Origin: Exiguobacterium sp. J17977
GTDB taxonomy: Bacteria > Bacillota > Bacilli > Exiguobacteriales > Exiguobacteriaceae
Direction: 5' to 3'
NCBI RefSeq assembly: GCF_018616375.1
Contig: NZ_JAEQBB010000002.1
Span: 310,001-374,000, forward strand
Length of the DNA stretch: 64,000 nt
The translations under genes and the position numbers were made by a program. Positions within the stretch are counted from its first letter, which is position 1. Each line of letters opens with the position of its first letter. This document shows positions 16,599-25,665 of this stretch, piece by piece. The notes beneath the pieces were generated by a model that did no database searches, had not been told where the DNA came from, and saw only the letters and a program-made list of their open reading frames with translations.

Positions 16599-17394
16599 AT
16601 CGTGTCGCTTTGCGGAAACCGGCGTCCCGTGCCTCTGCTTCCGTACAGAACATCTCTTCCGGGACTGTGCGCTCATAGCTCGCCCCGCCCGGAACGTGAT
16701 ATATTTTCTCTCCCTCCCGATTGATATTCCCTTTAATGTCACATTCACCCGAATCTTGTCTTGGCTGGGCCGGCTCGGTCGCCTCGTGGTCGAATCCGTT
16801 GCCGGTCACATAATTCTCGAGACTCCAGATGCCGAGCAGTTCCTGACGCGCGGCCTGTTCGACGTCCCGGAAAGCATCGACGTGTTGCGTGTTCGGCGCG
16901 TACACATAGGCGACACGAGCGAGCCCGCGACGCAACAGTTCCTCGTTCAGCATCGCATCGTCGTACCAGACGTAGGCGAGCGTCCGCTGGTAGCGATCGT
17001 AGCGTCCGACGTCATACTCGAGCGTGATCGTATCCCCTTCCGGCAGCCACCGTTCGACGAATGATTTCGCATCCTCTCCGAACGGCTGGACCGGTAGCGT
17101 CGGATGGCTCGTCTCCGGTGTATCGACGAGCAGAAGGCGAATCGATTCGGTCGCTCCGTTCTCAAACTCGACTTTGAGCGTGTCCCCGTCAATGACGCGG
17201 TCGAGCGTGACCGTCTCGGTCTTCCCGAGCGGCCGCGCGACTTGTTGCGTGACCGAGGCCGAGGGAAAGTCGGCCTCGAGTTCGACGAGCGATTCCGGCG
17301 GGTCGACTTGCTCGGCGAACCAGTCATCGACCGAGCAGCCCGCGAGCGAGATGCTCAGCACGACGGCGATCAGCAGTTGCCACGTTTTTTTCAA
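16597..17394 (-). CDS. Secreted thermonuclease-like lipoprotein (SNase fold)
   Basis: Exported nuclease of 265 residues. The TTG start has GAGGTGA 6 bases upstream and gives a clean lipoprotein signal with lipobox LAGC (Cys20). The SNase domain (about 60-200) keeps the key residues: Asp in RVIDGDTLKV, Arg and Glu in IRLLLVDTPE, and Arg in DRYQRTLAYVW. The last 50 residues form a separate two-Cys module (CDIKGN ... YHVPGG ... EEMFCTEAEA), a type often fused to extracellular nucleases. It probably degrades extracellular DNA or RNA at the cell surface. It stands between fer and the nucleoside importer, where it breaks the Bacillus gene order. Confidence 0.88.
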   Translation of the reverse strand: MKKTWQLLIAVVLSISLAGCSVDDWFAEQVDPPESLVELEADFPSASVTQQVARPLGKTETVTLDRVIDGDTLKVEFENGATESIRLLLVDTPETSHPTLPVQPFGEDAKSFVERWLPEGDTITLEYDVGRYDRYQRTLAYVWYDDAMLNEELLRRGLARVAYVYAPNTQHVDAFRDVEQAARQELLGIWSLENYVTGNGFDHEATEPAQPRQDSGECDIKGNINREGEKIYHVPGGASYERTVPEEMFCTEAEARDAGFRKATR

Positions 17395-17419
17395 TTGTCT
17401 CACCTCTACACCAGTATAA

Positions 17420-17455
17420 CAAAAAAGGTTGTTTGACTTAAGCGTCAAACAACCT
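17420..17455 (-). terminator. Intrinsic terminator of the nucleoside importer operon
   Basis: A perfect 12-bp stem (17426-17437 with 17444-17455, 6-base loop) is followed on the minus strand by TTTTTT. Confidence 0.92.
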
Positions 17456-17485
17456 GGGTGAAATGGACATTTGTCCTTTTGATGA

Positions 17486-18445
17486 TTAGCGTTTCCCTTT
17501 AATATATGGGATACCGACCGATTTCGGTGCATCCGCACGTCCGACGACACCAGCGAGGGCGAGAATCGTGAGCGCATACGGCGCAATCAAGAGCAACACT
17601 TGCGGCACGTTGCTGATGACCGGCAAGTTACTGCCGATGATCGACAACGCTTGGGCGAAACCGAAGAAGAGGCCGGCTCCGAGCGCGCCGAGCGGGTTCC
17701 ACTTCCCGAAGATCATGGCGGCGATGGCCAAGAAACCTTGACCGACAATCGTCGTCCCACTGAAGTTCGTCGTGACCGTGACGGCGTAGACCGCACCGGC
17801 GAGACCGCCGAACGCACCTGAGAGCATGACGCCCATGAAGCGCATCTTCGTGACGTTGATTCCCATCGTGTCAGCCGCCATCGGGTGTTCCCCGACCGAG
17901 CGGAGACGAAGGCCGAACGGCGTCTTGAAGATGACGAACCAGACGACGAACGCGAGCGCGATGGCGATGAATGACGTGTACTGGACGTTGATGAAGAACA
18001 TGCGTAGCACCGGGATATCCGATAAAATCGGCACGTTCTCTTTCGCAATCCGATACTCGATGAAATCGGTTTGTCCTTTGTTGTAGAGGACACGGACGAC
18101 GAAGATGGCGAGACCGATCGCGAGCATGTTGATGGCGACCCCGAGCACCGTCTGGTCAGCGCGCCAAAGGATGGCCGGCACTGCCAAGAAGAGCGAGAAG
18201 AGCGCACCGACGACCATGGCGACCAAGAGCGCAATCCAAGGACTGAGACCGCCGAGCCCCATGCTCGTCAACGTGAGCGTCGTGATGATGCCCGTGGCGG
18301 CACCGATGACCATGATGCCTTCCAAGGCGATGTTGACGACACCCGAACGTTCACTGAAGATGCCGCCGAGCGCCGCGATGATGAGTGGAGTCGCATAGGC
18401 CAACGCGACCGGGACGACAATATAGAGGACTTCTAAGAAGCTCAT
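17486..18445 (-). CDS. nupQ: Nucleoside-type ABC transporter permease (NupQ/YufQ)
   Basis: Permease of 319 residues with about eight to ten hydrophobic segments, in the BPD_transp_2 family. The conserved cytoplasmic loop for contacting the ATPase, GLRLRSVGEHPMAADTMGI, lies near residue 185. It is the last of four genes and overlaps nupP by 4 bases. In B. subtilis the NupNOPQ set imports guanosine; that substrate is inferred from family and operon structure, not visible in the sequence itself. Confidence 0.88.
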   Translation of the reverse strand: MSFLEVLYIVVPVALAYATPLIIAALGGIFSERSGVVNIALEGIMVIGAATGIITTLTLTSMGLGGLSPWIALLVAMVVGALFSLFLAVPAILWRADQTVLGVAINMLAIGLAIFVVRVLYNKGQTDFIEYRIAKENVPILSDIPVLRMFFINVQYTSFIAIALAFVVWFVIFKTPFGLRLRSVGEHPMAADTMGINVTKMRFMGVMLSGAFGGLAGAVYAVTVTTNFSGTTIVGQGFLAIAAMIFGKWNPLGALGAGLFFGFAQALSIIGSNLPVISNVPQVLLLIAPYALTILALAGVVGRADAPKSVGIPYIKGKR

Positions 18446-19506
18446 TTTTTCTCCACTCCTTTCTTACGATTTCCTTTGAATTTGTCAATCACGTAGTTGA
18501 ACGCATAACCCGACGCCACGAAGATGACGATGGCCGCGATGATGACTTTGACGAGCTCAGACGGAATGTTGGCACCGAGCTGCATCGCGAGTCCACCGAT
18601 GTTGAGTCCGGCGAACAAGATGGCTGCCAAGACGACACCGATGGCCGTGTTCGCACCGAGAAGGGCGACGGCGATCCCGTCGAATCCGACCCCAGTGAAC
18701 GAGGCGCTGAGCGTCATGCCGTTGAACGTACCAAGGCCTTCCATCGCGCCGGCGAGTCCAGCGAACATACCTGAGATGACGAATGACAGGATGATGTTGC
18801 GATTGACGCTCATCCCCGCGTATTGTGACGCGTGTTTGTTGAATCCGACGGCCCGAAGCTCATAACCGAGCGTCGTCCGTTGCAAGATGTAGTAATAGAC
18901 GATGGCCGCGAGCACGGCGATGATGACACCCCAGTGCAAGCGGGAGAACTGCGTCATTTCTTGAAGCCATGGCGACGCGAGCGACGCGGACTCCTTGATT
19001 GACTCGGTCCGTTCGTTCGTTACCCCGATGACGCTACGCAAAATCGCGTTCGTCGTGTACAAGGCGATATAGTTCATCATGATCGATGTGATAACTTCAT
19101 GGACGTGGAACTTGGCTTTCAAGAAACCAGGGACGAACGCCCAGAGCGCTGCCGCGAACATGGCCGCGAGAAGCGCGAGCGGGAGGTGGATGAACATCGG
19201 TAAATCAAAGTTGATTCCGACATAAACGGCTGCCACCCAACCGATTAACACTTGACCTTCGACCCCGATGTTGAAGAGACCAGTCCGAAACGCGAACGCG
19301 ACCGCTAAACCTGAGAAGATGAGCGGCGCTGCGGCACGAAGTGTTTCTCCGATTGCATATGGGCTTCCGACCATACCTTCGAATAATGAAGAGAACCCTT
19401 GAATCGGGTCATAGCCGCCAATCAGCATGACGATTGCCCCAACGAGAAGTCCCATCAAAATCGACAAGAGCGGGATGAGCAGTCGATTGAATCCTAACTT
19501 ATTCAT
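18442..19506 (-). CDS. nupP: Nucleoside-type ABC transporter permease (NupP/YufP)
   Basis: Permease of 354 residues with about nine to ten membrane segments, partner of the following permease. The EAA-like loop GYELRAVGFNKHASQYAGM near residue 225 should dock to the ATPase. Translational coupling is indicated by 4-base overlaps at both ends, with nupO upstream and nupQ downstream. The two permeases form the membrane channel of the importer. Confidence 0.88.
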   Translation of the reverse strand: MNKLGFNRLLIPLLSILMGLLVGAIVMLIGGYDPIQGFSSLFEGMVGSPYAIGETLRAAAPLIFSGLAVAFAFRTGLFNIGVEGQVLIGWVAAVYVGINFDLPMFIHLPLALLAAMFAAALWAFVPGFLKAKFHVHEVITSIMMNYIALYTTNAILRSVIGVTNERTESIKESASLASPWLQEMTQFSRLHWGVIIAVLAAIVYYYILQRTTLGYELRAVGFNKHASQYAGMSVNRNIILSFVISGMFAGLAGAMEGLGTFNGMTLSASFTGVGFDGIAVALLGANTAIGVVLAAILFAGLNIGGLAMQLGANIPSELVKVIIAAIVIFVASGYAFNYVIDKFKGNRKKGVEKK

Positions 19507-21029
19507 ACTGTTTCTTCTCCTCTCTTACCGCCGGCCATCAAGAAGCCGAGTTCTTGCTCGGTCGTTTCTTTCGGATCACGAATCCCGACAATCTTGCCTT
19601 CATACAAGACGGCGACTCGGTCCGCGACGTGTAAAATCTCTTCGAGTTCGAACGAGATTAAGAGGACGGCACGCCCTTTTTCACGTTCTTTAATGAGCTG
19701 TTCATGAATGAACTCAATCGCTCCGACATCAAGTCCGCGCGTCGGTTGGGCCGCAATCAACAAGTCAGGCGATCGGTCGACCTCACGGGCGATAATCGCT
19801 TTCTGTTGGTTACCACCTGACAAGGCGCGGGCCGGCACATCGACTGATGGAGTTCGGACGTCAAACTTCTCAATCAACGCTTTCGCTTTCTCAGCCACGG
19901 CTTTATAATTCATCAAGCCCCGCTTCGAGAACGGCTCCTTATAATACGTCTGCAGGACCATGTTGTCCCGAATCGAATAATCGAGGACGAGTCCGTGTTT
20001 ATGACGGTCTTGCGGGATGTGCCCGACGCCAGACTCCGTCACTTTACGCGGCGTGAATCCGGTCACATCTTTCCCGTTCAACAATACTTTTCCGGACTCC
20101 GGTTTCTTCAGGCCTGAGATGGCTTCAATCAACTCGGTCTGTCCGTTCCCATCAATCCCGGCGATGCCGAGAATCTCACCTGAACGAATCTGTAAATCCA
20201 AGCCGTCGACGGCTTCAAGTCCGCGACTGTCTTTAACGACGAGTTTTTGGACGTCGAGGACGACTTGCTGTGGATCTGCCTTGGAATATTCCGCATCAAA
20301 GTTAACTTCACGCCCGACCATCATTTCAGCCAAACGATCTTCGTTTACCGTCTCATCGATATCGACGGTACCGATATAACGACCGCGACGGATGACCGTA
20401 CAGCGATCGGCCACTTGCATGATCTCTTTCAGTTTATGCGTGATCAAGATGATCGATTTACCTTCTTCGATCAAACGCTTCATGATTTGAATGAGTTCTT
20501 GAATCTCTTGTGGCGTCAATACAGCGGTCGGCTCGTCAAAAATCAAGATTTCAGCGCCGCGATAGAGCGTCTTCAAAATTTCGACACGTTGTTGCATCCC
20601 GACCGAGATGTCCTCGATTTTGGCATCCGGATCAATGCGGAGACCGTATTGTTCCGAGATCTCCATAACCTTTTTACGCGCCGTGGCCCGGTCGACCGTC
20701 AATCCACTCTTCGGCTCTGAGCCGAGGATGATGTTCTCGGTCACCGTGAACTTCTCGACGAGCATGAAGTGTTGGTGTACCATACCGATTCCAAGGTCGT
20801 TGGCGATGTTCGGATTCTCAATGTCCACTTTCTCCCCGCGCACGCGGATTTCCCCGCCTTCCGGCTGATAAAGGCCGAACAGGACGTTCATGAGCGTCGA
20901 TTTTCCGGCACCGTTCTCGCCGAGCAACGCATGAATCTCCCCTTTGCGCAATTGGAGGGTGATATTGTCGTTGGCAACGAACGTTCCGAACTCTTTGCGA
21001 ATATTGAGCATTTCAATTACATATTCCAA
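19503..21029 (-). CDS. nupO: Nucleoside-type ABC transporter ATPase, two domains (NupO/YufO)
   Basis: Cytoplasmic ATPase of 508 residues with two fused nucleotide-binding domains. The first has Walker A GENGAGKST (near residue 38), signature SVGMQQRVEI and Walker B LIFDEP. The second has a degenerate Walker A (GIDGNGQTE, near 295) but a good signature LSGGNQQK and LLIAAQPTRGLD. One degenerate site is usual for the carbohydrate/nucleoside uptake class. It follows nupN after a hairpin that may reduce its transcription. Confidence 0.93.
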   Translation of the reverse strand: MEYVIEMLNIRKEFGTFVANDNITLQLRKGEIHALLGENGAGKSTLMNVLFGLYQPEGGEIRVRGEKVDIENPNIANDLGIGMVHQHFMLVEKFTVTENIILGSEPKSGLTVDRATARKKVMEISEQYGLRIDPDAKIEDISVGMQQRVEILKTLYRGAEILIFDEPTAVLTPQEIQELIQIMKRLIEEGKSIILITHKLKEIMQVADRCTVIRRGRYIGTVDIDETVNEDRLAEMMVGREVNFDAEYSKADPQQVVLDVQKLVVKDSRGLEAVDGLDLQIRSGEILGIAGIDGNGQTELIEAISGLKKPESGKVLLNGKDVTGFTPRKVTESGVGHIPQDRHKHGLVLDYSIRDNMVLQTYYKEPFSKRGLMNYKAVAEKAKALIEKFDVRTPSVDVPARALSGGNQQKAIIAREVDRSPDLLIAAQPTRGLDVGAIEFIHEQLIKEREKGRAVLLISFELEEILHVADRVAVLYEGKIVGIRDPKETTEQELGFLMAGGKRGEETV

Positions 21030-21054
21030 GAAAGTCCACCCCTAACTTTAAGTA

Positions 21055-21078
21055 AAGGGAGACCGCATGGGTCCCCCC
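21055..21078 (-). terminator. Intercistronic hairpin between nupN and nupO
   Basis: An 8-position stem (21057-21064 with 21070-21077, one mismatch) is followed on the minus strand by TTTACTT. The weak T tract suggests partial termination or a 3' stabiliser, allowing more binding protein than ATPase to be made. Confidence 0.6.
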
Positions 21079-21090
21079 TAACTCAATGAA

Positions 21091-22176
21091 TTATTTTACT
21101 GTTTTCATGAACTCTTCGAACTCAGCGTCAGTCGCTGGAGCCGTGATGTCTCCGTCGATCAACTGCGTGCGGTACTCTTCAACTTTTGCGAGGACGTCAG
21201 CTGCAACGTTCTCATCAGAAGTTTCAGCAATTCCTACACCGTCGTCTTTCAACGAGAACTCAACGATTTCGCCTGCAGGGAACTTATCTTCCATCGCAAG
21301 TTTCGATACTTCATAAGTAGCCGTGTCAACACGTTTAACCATTGAAGTAAGCGTTACGTTCTCTGGAAGACCTTCTTCATATTGGTCACGGTCAACACCG
21401 ATGACCCATACATCTTCGCCGTTCTTCTTACGGTTTTTCGCTTCTGTGAATACCCCTACCCCAGTACCGCCTGCTGCGTGATACACGATATCAGAGCCTG
21501 CTCCGTACATACCTGAAGCGATAGCTGTACCTTTTTCAGCTGAGTTGAAATCTTCAGCGTATTTCACGTCAATTGTCGCATCCGGGTTAACGGCCATGAC
21601 GCCCGCTTTGTAACCGTTCTCGAACTTCTTGATCAAGTCAGACTCAACGCCACCGACGAATCCGACTTTGTCAGTTTTCGTAGTAAGACCAGCGACAACA
21701 CCGACGAGGAACGAACCTTCTTGCTCTTTGAACGTGATCGATGCGACGTTCGGTGCATCAACGACCATGTCAACGATTGCGAAGTTGTTGTCTGGGAACT
21801 GCTCAGCAACCTTTTGGATGTCTTCGCCCATCAAGAAGCCGATTCCGTAAATCAAGTTGAAGTTATCGCGTGCCAATTGCTGCAAGTTAGGCTGGTAGTC
21901 CGCTTGTTTTGAAGATTGAAGATATTTGAAGCCTTCGTTTTCAGTCAAGCTGTTGTCTTCCCCGAACTTCGTAAGACCTTCCCAAGCTGATTGGTTGAAC
22001 GATTTATCGTCAACACCGCCAGTGTCGGTTACCATGGCTACTTTGAAGTCGCTACCTTCGCCGCCGCCGTCGCTGTTTGAAGCACCTTCATTGTCATCCC
22101 CGCCACATGCTGCGAGTACTGTTGAGAGTGTGAGACCTGCTGCTAAAGCTGAGAGAATCGTTTTTTTCATGTTCAT
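21091..22176 (-). CDS. nupN: BMP-family nucleoside-binding lipoprotein (NupN/YufN, TcsA type)
   Basis: Extracytoplasmic solute-binding lipoprotein of 361 residues. The signal peptide ends in lipobox LAAC (Cys24), followed by a Gly/Ser/acidic linker. The BMP (basic membrane protein / PnrA-like) domain starts with FKVAMVTDTGGVDDKSFNQSAW, the family's ligand-binding opening, and includes DIVYHAAGGTGVGVFTEA. Such proteins bind purine nucleosides for the cognate ABC importer. AAGGGG precedes the ATG. A perfect cre site lies about 70 bases upstream, and a GntR regulator is encoded immediately upstream. Confidence 0.93.
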   Translation of the reverse strand: MNMKKTILSALAAGLTLSTVLAACGGDDNEGASNSDGGGEGSDFKVAMVTDTGGVDDKSFNQSAWEGLTKFGEDNSLTENEGFKYLQSSKQADYQPNLQQLARDNFNLIYGIGFLMGEDIQKVAEQFPDNNFAIVDMVVDAPNVASITFKEQEGSFLVGVVAGLTTKTDKVGFVGGVESDLIKKFENGYKAGVMAVNPDATIDVKYAEDFNSAEKGTAIASGMYGAGSDIVYHAAGGTGVGVFTEAKNRKKNGEDVWVIGVDRDQYEEGLPENVTLTSMVKRVDTATYEVSKLAMEDKFPAGEIVEFSLKDDGVGIAETSDENVAADVLAKVEEYRTQLIDGDITAPATDAEFEEFMKTVK

Positions 22177-22196
22177 CGTCGTGTTTCCCCTTTCGG

Positions 22197-22224
22197 ATCA
22201 TAACAATTAAGGTTGTCATGTCAT
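22197..22224 (-). promoter_or_regulatory. Possible nupN promoter (proximal)
   Basis: Minus-strand ATGACA (22219-22224) and TATGAT (22197-22202), spacing 16, each match consensus at 5 of 6. The predicted start site would fall within the ribosome binding site, so a more upstream promoter near the cre may be the real one. Confidence 0.35.
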
Positions 22225-22246
22225 CAGTAGTCTTTACACCGGTATA

Positions 22247-22260
22247 AGAAAGCGCTTTCA
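22247..22260. promoter_or_regulatory. Catabolite-responsive element (cre) upstream of nupN
   Basis: Read on the minus strand, TGAAAGCGCTTTCT matches the TGWAAGCGYTWWCW consensus at all 14 positions. It lies between the GntR gene and nupN, next to a TATACC that could be a -10, so CcpA bound here could control the importer operon. Confidence 0.8.
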
Positions 22261-22304
22261 CGCTGTTCCCCAAAAATAACCGTTTCCGGATAAAACGAAC
22301 GTGC

Positions 22305-23024
22305 TTAGACGCGTTTGCGAACGACGTGGAAGTCGAAGCGGTCCGCTCGGAAAAAGTTCGCCGAATCGAGCAGCGGTAAGTCGCTCTCATCGTAATGCAA
22401 TTGCTTTAATGCCAGTAACGGTTGGTCCGTTTGAAGTTGCGTCGAGATTTCCGCGTTCACACTCGGTTCGATGTGCGTAATCGCATAAGCGACCCGACGT
22501 CCTACCTCTTGTTCGAGCGCATCAAACAACGACTTACCTTCCGTCAACGCTTTAGGATTCGAGACGAGGTGGGCCGGGATCTTATCGACACAGTATACAA
22601 CTGGTGTCTCGTCTGCGTAACGAATCCGGACAATCCGATAAATCGGCGAGTTCGGTTCAATTTTCAGACGCTCGGCTTCTCTCTCGGTCGCTAGAACCTT
22701 TTCGGCCACCAATACTTTCGTTCCTGGTGTCATCTTGGCGCGCATAATCATGTCCGTGACACTGAACAGTTCTTCAATCCCAGAAGTGAACGGGGGTTTT
22801 GAACTGATGAATGTTCCGACGCCATGTTTCCGCACGACAAATTTCTCGTCTTCGAGGATACGAAGGGCTTCCCGGAGTGTCGCTCGACTGACTCCTAATT
22901 GCTTCGACAACTCGAACTCTGAAGGAAGTTTCTCTCCTTCACGATAGACACCATCGTCGATATCTTGCTTGATTTTCTCAATCACGCGAAGATAGAGCAA
23001 GCGATGATCGAGCTTGATCGACAT
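22305..23024 (-). CDS. GntR-family regulator with UTRA domain (YmfC-like)
   Basis: Transcription factor of 239 residues. An N-terminal GntR winged helix (about 10-70, with KLPSEFELSKQLGVSRATLREAL) is followed by a UTRA ligand-binding domain (about 90-235) typical of the HutC subfamily. The ATG at 23024 has AAAGGTGG upstream; a GTG four codons earlier is possible. It lies between spoIIIE and the nucleoside importer, as ymfC lies next to spoIIIE in B. subtilis. The most likely target is the adjacent nupNOPQ operon, with a nucleoside or related metabolite as effector, but this is inferred from position only. Confidence 0.85.
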   Translation of the reverse strand: MSIKLDHRLLYLRVIEKIKQDIDDGVYREGEKLPSEFELSKQLGVSRATLREALRILEDEKFVVRKHGVGTFISSKPPFTSGIEELFSVTDMIMRAKMTPGTKVLVAEKVLATEREAERLKIEPNSPIYRIVRIRYADETPVVYCVDKIPAHLVSNPKALTEGKSLFDALEQEVGRRVAYAITHIEPSVNAEISTQLQTDQPLLALKQLHYDESDLPLLDSANFFRADRFDFHVVRKRV

Positions 23025-23095
23025 GGGCCTCACCACCTTTACCTATTCTAACCAGTGCTCAGACATCTGACGTATGAATGTCCTTGCCAATATTA

Positions 23096-23124
23096 AGTAT
23101 AGGGATTCGAGAATTAGAACGCAA
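23096..23124 (-). promoter_or_regulatory. Candidate sigma-A promoter of the GntR gene
   Basis: Minus-strand TTGCGT (23119-23124) and TATACT (23096-23101) are 17 bases apart. The transcription start would be about 65 bases upstream of the start codon. Confidence 0.6.
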
Positions 23125-23373
23125 TACTTTTTGTTCGGAATCAGGGAAATATTTTAATGTGAAGGGATTATGTATACCTCTTAGTCTATATTACCTGTTG
23201 TTGAGCCGTTTGAAAAGAAAACGTAAAATGTAAACGGTATTAAAAAATGAAAGCGGTTCAACGTTTTTAGTAGTATGTCTTAATGCCTCGAATAGGTCAG
23301 ATGTGCTATATTAGTTCGTCTGAACATGACTTTATCCCGATTCATGCCGTTCGAACCGGACAATCTTAAAATA

Positions 23374-23420
23374 TACAAAAAACGAACGATTAGGAATAAC
23401 AATACCTAATCGTTCGTTTT
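23374..23420 (-). terminator. Intrinsic terminator of spoIIIE/ftsK
   Basis: A perfect stem of about 16 bp (23379-23394 with 23405-23420) with a 10-base loop follows the stop codon on the minus strand. The arms are themselves A- or T-rich at their outer ends. Confidence 0.88.
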
Positions 23421-23425
23421 ATTTT

Positions 23426-25603
23426 TTATACCTCTGGCTGGTTGATGAGCACTTTACGCGGCTTCGAGCCTTCTGACGGCCCGACATATCCAGCCTGTTC
23501 GAGCGAATCAATCAATCGGGCGGCCCGATTATAACCGATGCGGAATCTTCGTTGAATCATCGAAGTCGACGCCGTCTCTTGCGTCAAGATGAATTGCACG
23601 ACTTCTTCGAACAACGAATCGTCCGAGTCGATTGTCGTGACTTCCTCTTCTTTCGGCATCATCGCCTCGACGTATTGGGCCCGTTGTTGGGCGATGACGT
23701 GATTGACGACCGTCTCGACTTCTTGATCTGAGACGAAGGCGCCTTGGACACGGATCGGTTTATTCATCCCGTTGGCGAGCATGAGCATGTCACCCCGTCC
23801 GAGCAACTTCTCCGCCCCGCCGCCGTCAAGAATCGTCCGTGAATCCGTTTGCGACGAGACCGCGAACGCGATCCGTGACGGGATGTTCGCTTTGATGACG
23901 CCGGTGATGACATCGACCGATGGACGCTGCGTGGCGAGCACCATATGAATGCCTGCGGCCCGGGCCATTTGGGCGAGGCGCATAATCGCGTCCTCGACGT
24001 CGTTCGAGGCGACCATCATCAAATCGGCGAGTTCATCGACAATGACGACGATGAACGGCAGGCGCTTCGCATCCTCGTCGTCCGACTTGTCGACGAGTTC
24101 GTTATAGCCTTCGATGTTCCGGACGCCGTAGCGGCTGAACAGCTCATAGCGTCGCTCCATCTCGGCGACGACTTGTTTGAGCGCTTGGGCCGCTTTCTTC
24201 GGATCCGTCACGACCGGCGTCAACAAGTGCGGGACGCCGTTATAGACGTTCAACTCGACCATCTTTGGGTCAATCATCATGAGCCGGACCTCATCAGGAC
24301 GCGTCCGCATCAAGAGTGACACGATCATGCCGTTGATACAGACCGATTTCCCCGAACCGGTCGACCCGGCGACGAGCAAATGCGGCATCTTGTTCAAGGC
24401 AATCGTCACCGTCTCGCCACTGATGCTGCGGCCCAATGCGACGAGAAGCGGCGACTGTTCCCGCTTGACCGGATCGGCCTCGAGCACTTCACGGAGACAG
24501 ACCGGGGCCACTTCCTGGTTCGGCACTTCAATCCCGATGGCCGCTTTACCCGGAATCGGCGCCTCGATCCGGATATCTTTCGCCGCGAGGGCGAGGGCAA
24601 GGTCGTCACTGAGCGAGGTGATGCGGCTCACTTTGACTCCGATATCCGGTTGCAGCTCATACTTCGTCACGGTCGGGCCGAGATGAATCTTCAATACTTT
24701 CACGCCGACGCCGAACGATTTGAGCGTTTGGACGAGTTTCGTCGCATTCGCTTTCAAACGGGCGTTCTCGCCGGATAGATCGGTCACGACCGGTTCACTG
24801 AGAATCGTGAACGTCGGCAGCTCATACGTGTCCGATACATCCTGTGACGCCGTCATCATCATATCCTCGGTCGGCAGGTCGGCCACTTCTTCCGACGGGG
24901 CCGCCGACTCCGCAGTCGGACGCTTCTCGGCGACGACTTTCTCGCTGAACCCGACAATCGGGATATCGTGCATCGTCACCGCATCCGCCTCAGGCTCCGC
25001 TTCGGCAGGTGTCGGTTCGACGACCTTCGCCGGGGTTGGGACGGCCTTCTGACGCTTCACAGGGGCCGGTTTGACCCGTTCCCGGTCGTGCCATTCTTGT
25101 TTGATGGCCGTGCCCGTCTCAAGTAACCGCGAACCTATCGTCCGCCAAATCGTTGGCGACAACAGGGAAATCCCGACAATCATGCAGAGGGCGCCTAAAA
25201 AGACGATCCCGAAGTCGGAGAGCAAGTATTGGTTGAGCCGATAGAGCGCACCGTTGACCGCCCCCCGTTCGGCGCCCCAGACCAAGTCGCCGAACATGAG
25301 GAACGACGTGAACAACAATAACATCCCGGTCCGTTGCATCGGGCGAAACTCATTTAAAAAGACGAGCAACGTGAACGCGATTGCCAAATACGTCAGTGCC
25401 CCCCAGCCCCCGAACAACGTCGTCGCGAGGAGCGACGTCTGATTGCCGACCCATCCGAAATCGAACAGGGAGAAGATGAAGGCCGTAATCGACAGGACGA
25501 AGGCGATCCAGCCATATGTACGCAGTGGGATGGGCTGTTTTTTCGCACGTCTCGTCGTCGGTCGCTTCCGCTTCACCGGAGTTTTTCTCGTTTTTTGTGC
25601 CAC
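23426..25603 (-). CDS. spoIIIE: DNA translocase FtsK/SpoIIIE
   Basis: Membrane-anchored DNA pump of 725 residues that clears chromosomal DNA through the division septum. A basic N-terminus is followed by four membrane helices (about 28-165), a variable linker rich in Pro, Glu and Ala, and the RecA-like motor with Walker A GSTGSGKS near residue 410 and Walker [13 protein letters not shown]. The C-terminal gamma winged helix (last 65 residues) reads KOPS/SRS-type sequences. The GTG start has AGGAGG 8 bases upstream. Exiguobacterium does not sporulate, so a vegetative FtsK-like role is likely. Confidence 0.95.
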   Translation of the reverse strand: MAQKTRKTPVKRKRPTTRRAKKQPIPLRTYGWIAFVLSITAFIFSLFDFGWVGNQTSLLATTLFGGWGALTYLAIAFTLLVFLNEFRPMQRTGMLLLFTSFLMFGDLVWGAERGAVNGALYRLNQYLLSDFGIVFLGALCMIVGISLLSPTIWRTIGSRLLETGTAIKQEWHDRERVKPAPVKRQKAVPTPAKVVEPTPAEAEPEADAVTMHDIPIVGFSEKVVAEKRPTAESAAPSEEVADLPTEDMMMTASQDVSDTYELPTFTILSEPVVTDLSGENARLKANATKLVQTLKSFGVGVKVLKIHLGPTVTKYELQPDIGVKVSRITSLSDDLALALAAKDIRIEAPIPGKAAIGIEVPNQEVAPVCLREVLEADPVKREQSPLLVALGRSISGETVTIALNKMPHLLVAGSTGSGKSVCINGMIVSLLMRTRPDEVRLMMIDPKMVELNVYNGVPHLLTPVVTDPKKAAQALKQVVAEMERRYELFSRYGVRNIEGYNELVDKSDDEDAKRLPFIVVIVDELADLMMVASNDVEDAIMRLAQMARAAGIHMVLATQRPSVDVITGVIKANIPSRIAFAVSSQTDSRTILDGGGAEKLLGRGDMLMLANGMNKPIRVQGAFVSDQEVETVVNHVIAQQRAQYVEAMMPKEEEVTTIDSDDSLFEEVVQFILTQETASTSMIQRRFRIGYNRAARLIDSLEQAGYVGPSEGSKPRKVLINQPEV

Positions 25604-25616
25604 CTTAGATTCCTCC

Positions 25617-25653
25617 TAAAAAAACAAGGCAAAAGTCTGATGACTTTTGCCTT
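25617..25653 (-). terminator. Intrinsic terminator of rnjB
   Basis: A perfect 12-bp stem (25626-25637 with 25642-25653, tetraloop) is followed on the minus strand by GTTTTTTTA. It runs directly into the ribosome binding site of spoIIIE. Confidence 0.92.
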
Positions 25654-25665
25654 AATCTCAATTCC

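Larger units (their letters stand above)
23025..23425. other. Gene-free AT-rich stretch upstream of the GntR gene
   Basis: This stretch of about 400 bases holds no credible reading frame. It contains the spoIIIE terminator (23374-23420), one good promoter reading toward the GntR gene (23096-23124), and two imperfect cre-like 14-mers at 23229 and 23248. It is clearly more AT-rich than its surroundings. I see no known riboswitch motif or tRNA in it. Confidence 0.6.

Noticed and set aside
23229-23261. Two cre-like 14-mers
   Set aside because: Each misses one or two invariant positions (notably the C near the 3' end) and they lie about 130 bases or more upstream of the only promoter, so I do not annotate them as CcpA sites.
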